A DNA stretch of 64,000 nucleotides from Coturnix japonica (GCF_001577835.2 NC_029518.1:73071499-73135498); one strand, 5' to 3'; positions 12,693-24,370 are shown, counted from the stretch's first letter. Made by a program: numbers and translations. Notes: a model not told the origin generated them from the letters alone.

Positions 12693-14109
12693 ATGTTTAG
12701 TTTACCAATATCACAGATTAATAAAACAGTTGAAATACACACATCAAATTTTCTTTTCATTTTCAGAAGTAGCAGGAGTTATATCAACTTCTGAAATTGT
12801 ACATAGGGTTATTGTACACTTTATGTTCTTTAATGACAACTCTGCATATGAAATGAAGATGCTGAGTGATTCACTAAATAAGTAAAGTTATTTTTAATCA
12901 CAGCTGAGTACTGTTCAAATCCATTGCCATGTGACAGAAAAGAAATAAAGGCCAAGGGAGGATACAGCCTGGGCTTCTCAACAAAAATGCCAGTTGTGTG
13001 GAGACTGCAACATTGTGATTCTTTCAGAAAAAAAATAAAGTAAATTGAGAGGAGAAGGTAGAGACATTAATGACAACAGATATATATGGTACACAGATTA
13101 AGGGATTTTTCTGTTGGAGCATTTTGGTTTTTTTTCAGTGACATCTGGATTATGTCCTAGGCAGAGAAATATGTATAAAAAGCACCTCACAACAGTATGT
13201 CCTTTTATACTTTGAAGAATGCTAGCACTTCAAAGATTATTACAATCCAGCATAAGTTTACCTCTATGGATTATCAGCAGCTTTCCATTAAGTATTTATT
13301 AATAAATTGTTAAGACAAAAATAATAACTTGATCAGTCTAAATTCAGATGTTATCACTCATACAAACTTGACCACTTAAGCCTATAACAAAACTGAGAAG
13401 TAAAGGCTTGAATTTAGATTAGGATCTAGAGCAAGAAAAAGCAACAAATGTAAAGCTAGCTACTGAGCAGATTTCTTCTGACAGGAGCACAAGTGGAACA
13501 CAGGCCAAGTTGACAGAAAAGCAATATTTGAACATTCCAGCTTGCTACTCTGTTCAGTCAGTCAAGCCATGGAAGTGTTTTGAGACCCTTTCTGTTTGAA
13601 CACTAGCTACAACTAACTTTCTGAGTAAGATGCTCATATTCAGGTGGATAGAATATTTCTATTGTACTGGAATCAGGGGTAGAAGTAGCAAATGCTCTAA
13701 GGGGAAAACTAGGCTTTGTTGTAATGGAAAACTAAGACCTTAGCACTTTTGCTACGTAAAACTGTCAAACTCACACAATGCTAAATGCAAGATAAAAAAA
13801 CAAACAAACAAACAAAAATACCCTAAAGATAAAAACAAATAAACACATATGCATACAATCAAAAATATGGAGCCTTCTAGAGCTTTCTTGATCAGAGACA
13901 TACTTTCGACAGTGCTTGAGAAAAAAAAATATATATATTTTATATAAGATGTGAAGATATTAGAATGAATATTACAAGTTTAATTGAAAAATTAAAACTA
14001 AAATACTGACATGAGAATTTCCTTTATGACAGCAACCACCTGTCACTCTTCTTTAAGAGAATCATATGCTCAATTCAGGTTGGAAAGAAAGAAAGTTCAG
14101 ATTGAAAAG
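12693..14109. other. Unassigned AT-rich sequence with short simple repeats
   Basis: No gene or transposon recognised. An A-rich (CAAA)n stretch lies at about 13794-13826 and an A/TA tract at about 13921-13946. The open frame at 12682-12885 has no recognisable feature. Confidence 0.55.
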
Positions 14110-14375
14110 TACATCATGAGATCTCCAGCCAAACATCTTTCTCGAATCACAGTTAGGTTTGAGTTTATGTCAGGTTGTGATTTACCCATCAGTGAGCAAA
14201 TGTTGGCACAGGTTGTCAAGAAATGTGGAGTCTTCTCCTTGGTGATCATAAAAAGCCTCTTGGTCATGGATCTGGGCAACCTGTTATTGGTGTCCCTGCC
14301 TGGGCAGGCACTGAAACGGGTGATGTTCAAATATTCACTACCAATTTCACCATTCTGTGATTCTGCAATCTTTGG
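14110..14375 (+). mobile_element. Old CR1 LINE 3'-end relic
   Basis: A highly diverged CR1 3' region. Landmarks in order on the + strand match the CR1 tail: a GCACAGGTTG motif near 14208, GTGGAGTCTTCTCCTT near 14225 (CR1 GTGGAGTCTCCTTCT), CTGGGCAACCTG near 14273, and ACCATTCTGTGATTCTGC at about 14349-14366, the usual end of CR1. The piece lies inside overlapping open frames of 146 codons (+) and 142 codons (-) at 14011-14525, which therefore look like coincidental frames in a decayed LINE rather than a host gene. The family is probably one of the older avian CR1 groups. Confidence 0.7.
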
Positions 14376-16726
14376 TGCATTTAAGTTGTGCCTTGCTGTC
14401 TCCATATTTAATTTCTCATTAATTATTTTGATTTGGCAGATGTTAAAGTAAAAACAAAAGCAAAGAAAACTGATAATGTGTAGAAGAGAGCTGACCTTTA
14501 AATAATCAAGTACAAATCCAAACAATTATAATCTTCCTTCACTAATTATTGCAGATTCCTTAAGTGCTTCAGCCACTGTATGTCAGCTCTACTTACTGTT
14601 GACATTCAGAAATAAGCAAGCAGAGAAGTAGTTGGAAATCACAGAACTCTGTTGATTAGAGGTATGATAGAGGAGTAATTAAGACATGTTGCAGCACTCC
14701 CCATCAGGAGGCAGCATTCAGCTCCTCAGCTTGCAAACATAAAACTGCTAGTTGTCCTTCACCCAGTTTAACCTTGACCTCAGAAAGAACAATGGGTGAT
14801 GAGATAATTCCAGTTTCTACTTTCATCTTCCTTTTGTCTTCTTTGTTGCTAGTATCTTGTCTGATGGTGTTCAAACAGCTCCTGTGTTTTCAGAAGCTGC
14901 AGGAATCTAGCCTACTACCCATGGCACTAGAAAACACTTGTTGAAGTAAGCTACAATGTGATGCTTTCACAGCAGATCCACGAAGCTCATGTAATCATGT
15001 GATGTTTTATGGTGCATCATATCTGACAGCTGTGGAGTTCTGGTGACAAACAGCCTATTATCCAAGGCAGCAGACACTGAGATGCTTTATCTTCCAGCAT
15101 GTATTACACACTTCCATTTTCTGCTTCTGTTTTATGTTTGGATGGTTGTTTTTTGTTTTGTTTTTCTGTTTGTTTGTATGCTTTAATTTAGGGTAATAAA
15201 AAACAACAACAACAACAACAAAAAACAGAAGAGAAAGAGAGAAAGAGACTGAAAGAGAGGAAGCATCATTTTGTGAATTATCCCTACATTTTAGCTGCCT
15301 CAGCTGCTTAACGTGTTAACTTTATCTGCTACTTGCATATGCAAACAGCCTCTGGAAATGCAGTTGCAGTTCAGGAAACAAGGGTTGTCTAAAAATAGTC
15401 TCTACAGTAATAAAATATAGTAGGTGTTTACAAAGATGGAGAGAAATGTCTATCTGCTACTCAAAGGAACCTATGGTCCTACACAGACTCTGGCGCCTGC
15501 TGGGTTGTATTGTTCTGAGAGTATTTTAATATTTAGTTATTGGTACACACATATGCACATACAAAAGTGTGAGGAAAAAAAATAATAATATATCCAAAAG
15601 GGAAAGGGTAGAACAGGATATAAACAAGAACGAAACTAAACAGAAACCACAGAAACCCACTGCATAAATTATTGGTTCGATATATTTACTTGTTTGGTTG
15701 GTTGGTTTTGCTTTTCTTTTGTGATGGTAGGCTCCTCCCTTCTTCCAGCTTCCTCCTTTGGCCTGGCTGTTATGCCTAAGGCCTTACTCAGGACCATTCT
15801 GCTAAACACTGTGACTGTGAGCCAACCATCTTACCATACAAACACTGAGCAGCCCAAGAAACTCTGGAGCTCTAATTCCAATAGCAAAACTGCATGTGAT
15901 CTCTCTAGTTCCTTCTAAATACTGTGAAGCTTGAGTGATTATAGACTCAGGGCAGGTTATATGGAACTTTTACTGGGGTAACTTATTAAAATGTCCACCT
16001 CTTGAGAGAAGATAAACCTTCAGCTTAGGATATAGTAGATAATTAGTTCCATGACACTTTCCCAAGCAATGTAATATGTCAACAAACAATGGAGGAACCT
16101 TGTATTCTTACATTAAGAAAAAGCAAGGTAGAGTGTGGAATGGGATAGAAGTCTTCTGGCCAAACCCCAGGATCATCCTGCAAGGGTGATACAATAGAGA
16201 CTACTGAAATCTTGTCTTACTGAGTCAGCCTTGAGCCAGCAGTTTTCCACCTTTCTGCCAAAAACAAAGGTATATTTGACTAGAGTCACTCAAGCTTTAC
16301 CTGAAAGTAAGAAGATACAATAAAAGTGTCTTAAGAGAGTAGGATTTTTGGGGAAGATACCATCACAGATAAATGAGGAGGACCTGGGAACAGCTGATGG
16401 GCTGAGCCAGGTCTACACATTTAGTGTGCCAAGTGCTGTCCTAGAAGCCTAGAATTCTCTACAGTTATTCCATGATTTAACACATTTGTGGTTCACCATA
16501 TTTCTCATGTTCTTGGTGAATTTCAAATGTATTGCAGACAGTGTGTTTATCATCCGCAGTGCAAAAGAATCTGTAATCTGTTGCTCTAACTAACTGCACT
16601 ATTTCTTAATCTATCTGTGAGAGTTCTTACTGGGTACAGATAAATTCCATCAGGGTAGTTGTGAGAGCCCATTAGAATGTAGCTAGAACAAGTGAGCAGT
16701 GAATTATTTTTCAATCTGTAATCATG
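14376..16726. other. Unassigned sequence with low-complexity patches
   Basis: No gene or clear transposon. It contains a T/G-rich stretch (15146-15178), a (CAA)n run (about 15200-15222) and a purine-rich GAAAGAGA stretch (about 15225-15265). The open frame at 15694-15918 has no recognisable domain. Confidence 0.55.
15200..15265. repeat. (CAA)n and GA-rich simple repeat
   Basis: About seven CAA units followed by an A run and a purine-only GA-rich stretch. Simple sequence, with no element attached that I can identify. Confidence 0.85.
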
Positions 16727-16733
16727 ATAGTTC

Positions 16734-17610
16734 ATGTTGTGCTTGACCAACCTCATCTCCTACAACTGGGTGATCAGACAGGTAGATGAGGGAAAGGCCA
16801 TTGATGTAGTCTGCCTGGACTTCAGCAAATCCTTTGACACTGTCTCTCACAGTATTCTCCTGAGGGAACTGGCTGCCCGTGGCCTGGACAGGTATACCCT
16901 CCTTTGGGTAAGGAACTGGCTAGAGGCTGTGCCCAATGGATAGTGGTTAATGGAGTTAAGTCCAGCTGGTGACCTGTTACAAGTGGTACTGGGGCCCATC
17001 TTGTTTAATATCTTCATTGGTGACCTAGATAAGGGGACTGAGTGTACCCTCAGTAAGTTTGCAGATGACACCAAGTTGGGAGGTAGTGTCAATCTGCCTG
17101 AGGGTAGGGAGACCCTTCAGAGTGATCTGGATCGGCTGGATTGCTGGTCTGAGGTGAATGGGATGAAGTTCAACAAGGCCAAGTGTCGGGTCCTGTACTC
17201 TGGCCACAATAACCCCACGCAGCGCTACAGGCTTGGGGCTGAGTGGCTGGATGACTGTGAAGGGGAAAGGGACCTAGGGGAGGCTGGCCAATGCTCAGCT
17301 GAGCATGAGCCAACAGTGTGTCCAGGTGGCCAAGAAGGCCAACGGCATCCTGGCTTGTATTAGAAATAGTGTGGCCAGCAAGAGCAGGGAGGTAATCATC
17401 CTTCTGTACTCAGCACTGGCAAGGCTGCATCTTGAGAACTGTGTTCATTTTTGGGATCCTCACTACAAGAAAGACATTGAGTCCATGGAACATGTCCAGA
17501 GAAGGACAACAAAACTGGTGAGGGGTCTGAAGCACAAGTCTTATGAGGAGCAGCTCAGGGACAGTAGAGGAGGCTCAGGGGAGACATCATTACACTCTAC
17601 AACTTCCTGA
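16734..17610 (+). pseudogene. CR1 ORF2 reverse transcriptase fragment, broken
   Basis: This is the coding part of the CR1 above. It held palm and thumb segments of the LINE reverse transcriptase that copies CR1 RNA at a nicked target. The palm motif LDFSKSFDTVSH and the FADD box are visible. The N-terminal endonuclease and the RT fingers are absent. Frame changes near 16945 and 17300 and the missing PQG block rule out activity. The sequence TTATGAGGAGCAGCTCAGGG near 17539 corresponds to the C-terminal 'YEERLR' region of CR1 ORF2. Confidence 0.9.
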
Positions 17611-17907
17611 AGGGAGGTTGTGATGAGGAGGGGCTTGGCCTCTTCTCCCCGGAAACCAACAGGACCTGAGGAAATGGCCACAAGTTGTACCAGAAGAGGT
17701 TCAGACTAGACATAAGAAAGAACTTTTTCTCTCAGTGGTCAGGCACTGGAATGGCCTGCCTAGGGAGGTGGTGGAGTCGCCGTCCCTGGCAGTGTTCAAG
17801 AGGGGTCTGGATGAGGAGCTATGAGATGTGTTTTAGTGGCTTGCGGTAGCAATGGTAATGGGAGGATGGCTGGACTAGGTGATCTTGTAGGTCCTTTACA
17901 ACCTTGT

Positions 17908-17944
17908 GATTCTATGATTCTATGATTGATTCTATGATTCTATG
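17908..17944. repeat. CR1 terminal octamer repeats (ATTCTATG)n
   Basis: Four copies of ATTCTATG, with a 4-bp interruption (ATTG) in the middle. CR1 elements end in such octamers instead of poly-A, and this marks the true 3' end of the element. Confidence 0.9.
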
Positions 17945-17945
17945 T

Positions 17946-20084
17946 TTAGAACATGACCAGATTTAAATGTGCTGGATTGGACACAGCTCAGGATCTAAAC
18001 TCAGTTGCCTCCAACCTCTGACATCTGAGGACAAGGTGGAATGCACGGGGTTTTATTTTCTGCCAAACTTCTTTGCCCTTTCATGAAACAGTTTTAATAA
18101 GATTCTCACTTTCCTCCCCATGTAAGGATGATTTGGCTGTTGGGGCAGTTTGAGGTCAATGTCAATAAAAGCTGTGACTTATCTGCCATCTTGCCTCCTT
18201 ATTCTCTTTTCAAAAGCTGGTAATTTTTCTAAACAGAAAAATGAGAAATGGTTGTATCATGCTGCGTTGATGTATGAAACAACAAGGAAAATATTTCAAT
18301 GTGATTGTCTTCCCATTTTACATAGAAATACAGAAATTTAAAAAGGGATTTAAAAGATCACCTTTAAAGCTTCCAGTTCTAAGGTATCAATAAACAAGTA
18401 CTCTGATCACCACGAAACAAGCTCTGATTATTTTCCCAGCATCCAGAGAAGGAGCAGTAAAATCATGAGGACCATTATAAGATGTAAGAAGCAGCACCCA
18501 AGGAAATGAAAAAAAATATTAGAATTGTTATTATCTATGCTTACAATAGAAGTACTGCATAGTAGATAAGAACACTGGAAGGATGCTTTTTTTCCTATCT
18601 CACATTATATCTTTCTGAACAAAACCCCTGTGTAGACAACAGAAGCTTGTTCTAATAACAAAAATGTTGCCTGAAATGAAATTCTTGACATACCAATCAT
18701 TCTCAGTAGCAAGGCCATTTTTCATATAAAACATGTTTTGGAGTAGGCTTTAATGAATGTCTCAGACCAACTCATCTGACTTATTTTCTCAAGAATGGGA
18801 GCATTTACGTAAGTTTAATAGAAAACCTACCACAGAGGCACCACAAACGTGCCCTGCCAAATCAGATTATGTACTTTTAAAGGACAGAAGAATGCATGCT
18901 CTCTTTAAAACTACATGAACATACAAATTTAACTAAAATGGATGATTGTTTTGATTAAATTTAATTGCTGTGAAAACTCCTCCTGTTGCACCATAACCAA
19001 AGAGTGAGTTTTCAAATAAAAACACCATGGACACGACGTTCTGGGAGGAGAAACTTTATTCTGATGTAGCTATAGCTTCTTTTTTCTTCTGAAGGAACCC
19101 ATACAGTATAAAATGTAGTTGAATAACTCCATATATTCTGTTGCCTCAGTCTGATAATTCAGTTGCAATAATTAGCGTCTTGTTATTTGTATTGTAGTTA
19201 AATTAATCCTTGCAACCCATTTGTGAATAGCAGGGGGAAAAGGCCATGCTAAGGACCTTGGCTCAGAGCTAAAAAGTCATCAGGAGAGGACGGTAAGACG
19301 ATTTTCATTTTTCTAAGTGTTGTTATAGATATAAATACACACATACAGATATATTTTTTTTTCTGCCTGTCAATAGTATTATTACTCATTTCGCTCCCTA
19401 AATGTTCCATTCTTTGTTACCAGAATTACATGCACTAATGCTTTTTCCATAGTTTGTCCTAAAAGACATATCACAAAATGCCTAATTTGATTTTTGCCCA
19501 AACAGAAGCCAGATTATATGTCAACTAGCCCCCAAAAATTCAGAAGAGATAGATATAATCATTTCGTAACTCCAGAAAAGTTAACATTTATATACCAACC
19601 AGTCCTGGGAAAACAAGTGGGAAAGAGTGGTCTTTAGGTTCAGCTTCTTTGTCTGTCAGAGACTGTTTCACGAAACGTTTGAAGACGGGAAACAGAAGAT
19701 AAAGAAAACATATAAGTGGAAGGCTTGACTTCTAATCTAGCTCAGTGGTTTTCAGAAATACAGAAGTGGATTCAATTCATCTATTATCAGAAAGGAAATT
19801 TCAAAAAAGAAAGAATTGTTGCTTGTGAGCTGTAGCTCCCTGTTCCACTGTGTCACTCTCCAAAAAGTGAATGCTTCCACACTATTTTTTAGATGCTTCA
19901 GCATTCCTCAGGAGGGTGAGAAATCAGTAAAGATCTAAAGAAAGTTACTCTTGTGACTGTAGGCTGGTAGAGAGCACCAGGAGACATCGCTGACAGTGTA
20001 ATATACACAGAAGTAGAGGCAGTCTCCCAGCTCCAAACCATTAAGATGGCTGTATTTTGGCTCCTAAAACAGCAAGACTTTTAC
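17946..20084. other. Unassigned AT-rich non-coding sequence
   Basis: About 2.1 kb without recognisable genes or transposons. The open frame 18150-18341 (63 codons) has no features. The region around 18900-19020 is AT-rich with several TAAT/ATTA cores, but nothing specific can be claimed. Confidence 0.55.
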
Positions 20085-20808
20085 CATGGGTTTTGAAGAT
20101 ACCAAGTTGTGTTGTGTGGTCGACACGCCTGAGGGATAGGATGCCATTTGGAGAGACCTAGACAGGTTTGAACACTGGGCACAGGGGAACCTCATGAGAT
20201 TCAACAAAGCCAAGGGTAAGGTCTTACATCCAGGTTGTGGCAACTCCTATTGTCAATACAAGCTGAGGGATGAAAGGGTAGACCACAAACCTGCTGAGGA
20301 GGCTTTAGAGATACTGGTGGATGGCAAGTCCTACAGGAGCCAGCAATGTGCCCTTACAGCCCAAGAAACTAAATGCATACTGGGCTGGATCAAAAGAAGC
20401 ATGGCCAGCAGGTTGAGAGAGGTGATCTTGCTCATCTGCTCTGTGCAAGTGAGGCAAGACCTCACCAGGAGTACTGCATCCAGATGTGGAGTCCTCAGTA
20501 CAGGAGAGGCACAGACCTGTTGGAGCACACCAAGAGGAGGGCCACAAAAATAATCCAAGAAGTGGTGTGCCTCTCCTATGAAGACAGGCTGAGAATGCTG
20601 GGGATTCTCAACCTGGAGAAGGGAAGGCTCCAGTGAGACCTGAGAACAGCCTTTCAGTTCCTAAAGAGGGGCTGTAAGAAAGAAGGGGACAGACATTTTA
20701 GTAGGGTCTGTTGTGGTAGAACAAGGAGAAACAATTTCAAACTAAAAGATAGGAGACTTAGATTGGACATAAGAAAAATGATGGGTAATGGTGAGGCACA
20801 GGAACCCA
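20085..20808 (+). mobile_element. CR1 LINE fragment lacking both ends
   Basis: An older avian CR1. It begins at the RT catalytic box, here decayed to GFEDTKL (the FADD box has lost one aspartate), followed by DTPEG and MRFNKAKGKVLHPGCGN in the 20194-20553 frame. QCALTAQETKCILGWIKRSMASRLREV matches the CR1 C-terminal segment 'QCALAAQKANCILGCIKRSVASRSREV', shown here only in outline. The sequence runs to the start of the 3' untranslated region (a CATAAGAAA motif near 20768) and then stops at GGCACAGGAACCC (20793-20805). The normal CR1 tail and octamers are missing and an (AAAAC)n tract follows. Because CR1 needs its 3' end to insert, the tail was probably lost after insertion. Confidence 0.9.
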
Positions 20809-20851
20809 AATAAACAAAACAAAACAAAACAAAGCAAAACAACAACAAACT
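20809..20851. repeat. (AAAAC)n-like simple repeat replacing the CR1 tail
   Basis: A run of AAAAC and AAC units directly abutting the truncated CR1. It marks the point where the 3' tail was lost, by deletion or replacement slippage. Confidence 0.85.
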
Positions 20852-21730
20852 AAAAAGTTGTGATAATGATCTAAAAGAGGAAATTGGTTTGTGCCACATT
20901 ACACTTACATTTTATGCTGGAAAATAAAACAGGTCCCAGAAACACAACAGTTGGCTGTAGCAGCAAGTTATTCTCAAGATGAGGAAAAAAGCCAGATGTC
21001 TTATAGCCAGGCAAGTAGTTGCTTTCCAGACATTTAGGTGCTATTTTACATTCAATGTAGAGTCCAAATGGGCCACATGGTCATAATATATTTATATCAC
21101 ATGACTCTTACAAGTTGTAATCTAGCCCACTCATTCTTGTTACAAATTCATGTTCAAGACTCCTTCACCTGCCCTCTTTTACATTCCATCTGTGCTCCTA
21201 AATCAGACAACAAAACAGTTACATTTATTTAATAAAATGTGTAACTCAAGTTCTTATTCATCTGTATCTAAAGAGCAAAAAGTCAGATCTCCACTGATAA
21301 ACAAAACTAATATTATAGCTTTCATCATCACCAAAATGAAAACATATTACTACTTTGGTTTTGACTATTATTGGCTTTGACTACTGACTGTATGTTTTGA
21401 AAATGTAAAAATTTCTCAGTGTAGTTTTTCCCTTAAGTAAATCAATCTGTTCAGTTCTATACACAGCATCTATTGTCAATTATTTTTCTAGCTTGGGTTG
21501 TGTGCAGAAACACACTGGGAACAAATAATCAAGCCTGCTGCAGTTCCTAATGACAGCCCAAGTGACAGGTTTCTCACACATCAGCTTGGAAGAATTCCAC
21601 AAGTACTCCACCTCCAGGTGTTGAATCCAGGTTCCTGAAGTCCAGGGAAACTGCAGCTGCTCCTGCTAAAGCAGTGTGGATATTCTTCACATTCAGGACA
21701 AATTAATATAGTTACTCATATACTTTCCTA
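20852..21730. other. Unassigned non-coding sequence
   Basis: Sequence between the CR1 fragment and the mariner element. No gene or element recognised. Its last two bases, TA at 21729-21730, are the mariner target dinucleotide. Confidence 0.55.
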
Positions 21731-21760
21731 CGTGAGGACAGCTCTGAAAAGTAATGCCAC
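21731..21760 (+). repeat. Mariner left terminal inverted repeat
   Basis: About 30 bp, with the core GAAAAGTAATGCC. It pairs with the right end at about 22990-23019 with several mismatches. Transposase binds such ends in active copies. Confidence 0.8.
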
Positions 21761-21895
21761 TTGTTTTACTATGTTAGCTCACATCATCAGAAATGGATAT
21801 CAGTGGTATGGAAGTAGAGGCTGAACACTCCTGTCAATATTCCATTACATTTTGTTGCCATGTGACAGATGGCAGCAGAGGGGCAGTCTGACAAA

Positions 21896-22912
21896 ATGGC
21901 ACCTGACATGGAAGTTCATATGAAGTAAAGGTATGTCGCTGAATTCCTCCATGCAGAAATAAATGCACCTGCATTGATGCATAATGAACGTTATGGAGAA
22001 CAAACCATGGATGTGAGCACAGTGAGGCAGTGATGCATTTTGGCAGTGGTGACAGTGATGTGAAAGACAAGACATTCTGGATGGCCATGCACAGCTGCCA
22101 CACCACAAAATGGAATGTCTTAAGCAGATCAACCACAAAAATTTATGGATTACAACTAGGGAACTCTGTATGGAGCTGAATATCAGCTTCAGTGAGTTGG
22201 AAACAATGGTGGCAACACTGGAATATTGCAAAGTTTGCATCAGGTGGGTCCCATGAATACTCACACAGGAACAGAAAGAACACTATATGCAAATTTGTCA
22301 GGACCTATTGAACCTGTACGAGGCTGAAAGTGGTGGTTTCCTGGATTGCATCATTAACAGCAGTGAGTTGCAGTGTCACCACTATGAGCCAGAGTCAGAA
22401 GAGCAGTCCATGGAGTGGCAGTATGTGAATTCTCCATTGTCATGGGTAAAATTATGTGCACTATCTTTTGTGATAAGAAAGAGGTGTTTTTTCCAGAGTT
22501 TCTGGAACCTGGACAAACCATAAACTCTGACCACTACATCATGATACTGACTAAGCTGAAGGCTCAAATTTTCAGAGCCAGGCAAGAGAAGATGACATTT
22601 CTTTCGATACAATAATGCCAGGACCCACATCAGTTTGAAAATGACAGAATACACTGTCCAAATACACTGTCCATCCTGTCTGGACTGTCCTAACACCCCT
22701 CACTACATAGTCTGGATTTGGTACCTTCTGATCTCTTTTGATTCAGGCCAATGAAAGATAGACAATATTTCCTTAGCAATGATGCCATCATAGCAGTTGT
22801 GAAGCAGGGGGTCACCTTCTCTCGCACAGATTTATATCAGTGTGGAATGTAGGCTCTTGCTTATTGCTGGTGAAAATGCATAGCTGCTGGTGGTGACTAT
22901 GCTGAAAGATAG
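21896..22912 (+). pseudogene. Mariner transposase pseudogene
   Basis: Relic of a mariner transposase of about 339 codons, which cut and pasted its element at TA sites using a DDD catalytic triad. The likely start ATG at 21896 begins MAPDMEVHMK, and codon 11 is already a stop (TAA 21926-21928). Downstream, ICQDLLNLYEAE (22293 onward) and HHYEPESEEQSMEW are in one frame, GKIMCTIFCDKKE and FLEPGQTINSDHYI in another, so frameshifts are present. Two catalytic aspartates are gone: the first (usual TGDE) reads NSSE with Ser at 22362-22364, and the second (usual DNARPH) reads NNARTH with Asn at 22611-22613. The third, in VPSDLF at 22730-22732, remains. The end is GGDYAER followed by TAG at 22910-22912. 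Open frames on the opposite strand (21834-22696) are shadows. Confidence 0.92.
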
Positions 22913-22989
22913 TGCTTTGTAGATGAGAATTTACTGAATCAAATGATATTACTGTGCTCTTTGTGTCTATTTTAGTTTCCACAGACAAG

Positions 22990-23019
22990 TAGGAGGCATT
23001 ATTTTTGGAGTGACCTATG
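22990..23019 (-). repeat. Mariner right terminal inverted repeat
   Basis: Contains AGGAGGCATTATTTTTGGAG, the complement of the left end with mismatches. The outermost bases are decayed, so the last base could be off by one or two. Confidence 0.78.
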
Positions 23020-24019
23020 CAATTACTGAAGACTTGTGATTTCCCTTCAACAAACAAGTCACCAAACCCAAGAGAAAAATAATAACATTTCATTTGTTTT
23101 CTTCAAAAGTACTGGTCTTATACACATATCAACCACACACTCTGACATTACCTTAAATTTCAGGGTTACATGACAAGAATTCATGATAACACTTGATCTC
23201 ATCTGCCCAGCAATCCATAATCTCTGATTAATTTAACATCTCAACCTCTTAAGCAGCTTTCAGCTGCTTTTGGATTCAAAATGTTAATAATTTGACAGGT
23301 GTAGTAGTTTGCCACAAAATGTATTTCTCATATTCTTCTCAAAGTGACCTCCCCCCCCCCCCAAAAAAAAAGAAATGACATCATTCTGAGGACTTGACAG
23401 TGAGGACTTCATGTGATTTATTCATATAAAATCCATTTGTAAGGCTTTAATTCCTCAGCATTTGAAGCCAGTTCCATTTTTGCAGCAGACCTCAGTGCTG
23501 ATTGTTAAGGCTGGGGATGGATAAGAGTAATGTGTAATGCAATGATCTGGTCATGTATCAGAGGTGCTTTTTGTCACCACTACACTTTCATATTTCCCCC
23601 TAAGAGACTGACTTATTTATCTGGGCAGCAATGAATCCATCTTTTTGAGAGATAGGAAGGGAATCCAACATAATTCCAGTGTAATTCATAAATACCTTTG
23701 TGATTTTCCTGGAAACGTACTGTACATTGTATTTCACAAACAGAACGTGTCAGCCTGCTGTGGTATAGTAACTCCCGGGACAATGGCAGTGCTATGAAAG
23801 CTTCTTATTTCTGTTACTGTGATAGATTTAGAAGATAGCAGTGGCAGAACCCTTCAAAATCTCTCTCTTCCTGATTGTATCTACTTGGTGAAAGCCTTTT
23901 CTGGAGTTGGTATGGAACAGTCCACCTCTGTGGCAGCTCTGCTCTTATTAGATTGTTCTGTGACTCAGTTTCTTTAGCTCTCCTTGGAAAATGTTCAGAC
24001 AAGTAGAAGCTTTTTGGAT
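23020..24019. other. Unassigned non-coding sequence with a C/A homopolymer junction
   Basis: No gene or element recognised, apart from the poly-C/poly-A tract at 23351-23371 listed separately. Confidence 0.55.
23351..23371. repeat. C12A9 homopolymer junction
   Basis: Twelve C followed by nine A. Prone to sequencing and slippage error, so the exact length is uncertain. Confidence 0.95.
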
Positions 24020-24370
24020 TCAAATACCTAAGAAAGGTCTTTTAGCCAGGAAGTGTGTACAGAAACTAGTTCTAATTAGAGAGGATGAATTAACTACTTC
24101 ACCTTGTGCTGACCAGGCTTCTTTGATGCTGCCAAGGATACAGGTGGCTTTCCTGGCTGCAAGTGCACATTGATGGCTCTTGTTTCTCATCAGCCAACTC
24201 TCCCAAATACTTTTCATTCTCCACCTAGCCTGTAGTTGTTCTTGGTATTGCCCTGATCCAGGATTAGGACCTAACACTTGATCATACTGAACTTTATGAT
24301 GTTTGCATGAGCTCACCTCTCAAGGTCCCTCTAGATGACATGGATAGTTAAATGGGCACCTTTACAACCA
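24020..24370 (-). mobile_element. CR1 LINE fragment (ORF2 C-terminal part)
   Basis: On the - strand the 24020-24316 frame reads SHQCALAARKATCILGSIKE, matching the CR1 ORF2 C-terminal signature 'QCALAAQKANCILG'. The preceding CR1 motifs 'VLGP' and the Q/KFN region are visible in decayed form, and CAAGGTCCCTCTAGATGACA at about 24319-24338 matches the CR1 'RDLEG' region. Both CR1 ends are missing. Stops and frame changes make it non-coding. It abuts a different and older CR1 relic to the right. Confidence 0.82.

Larger units (their letters stand above)
16727..17945 (+). mobile_element. CR1 LINE, 5'-truncated, with reverse transcriptase remnant
   Basis: The largest RT remnant in the window, about 1.2 kb, truncated at the 5' side within the RT domain. 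Translation of the + strand shows the RT palm motif VVCLDFSKSFDTVSH (about 16807-16851; usual form VVYLDFSKAFDTVSH) and then the catalytic box FADDTKL at about 17059-17079, with both aspartates kept. The segment that should read GVPQGSVLGP is shortened to VVLGPILF near 16985, so the PQG motif is lost by a small deletion. Frameshifts split the protein into at least three frames (16734-16943, 16950-17363, 17305-17610). The thumb and C-terminal part lead into a typical CR1 3' untranslated region and a tail of ATTCTATG octamers at 17908-17944. The subfamily looks CR1-F-like, as do the copies at 27634 and 40498. Non-functional. Confidence 0.95.
21731..23019 (+). mobile_element. Mariner DNA transposon (Galluhop-like), full-length but inactive
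   Basis: An end-to-end mariner copy of about 1.29 kb. The left terminal inverted repeat starts CGTGAGGACAGC and includes GAAAAGTAATGCC. The right end carries the complement, GGCATTATTTTTGGAG, at about 22995-23010, ending near 23019. The left flank is the expected TA target; the right flank reads CA, a likely decayed TA. Between the ends lies a transposase relic on the + strand (21896-22912). Several mariner protein signatures can be read, including HHYEPES and EPGQTINSDHYI. The size and termini fit the mariner group known from chicken as Galluhop. Confidence in mariner is very high; the family name is from recall. Confidence 0.93.

Noticed and set aside
17908-17944. Octamer repeats as a CRISPR-like or regulatory array
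   Set aside because: They are the standard CR1 3' terminal octamers.
21834-22264. 139- and 100-codon frames on the - strand
   Set aside because: They are antisense to the mariner transposase relic.
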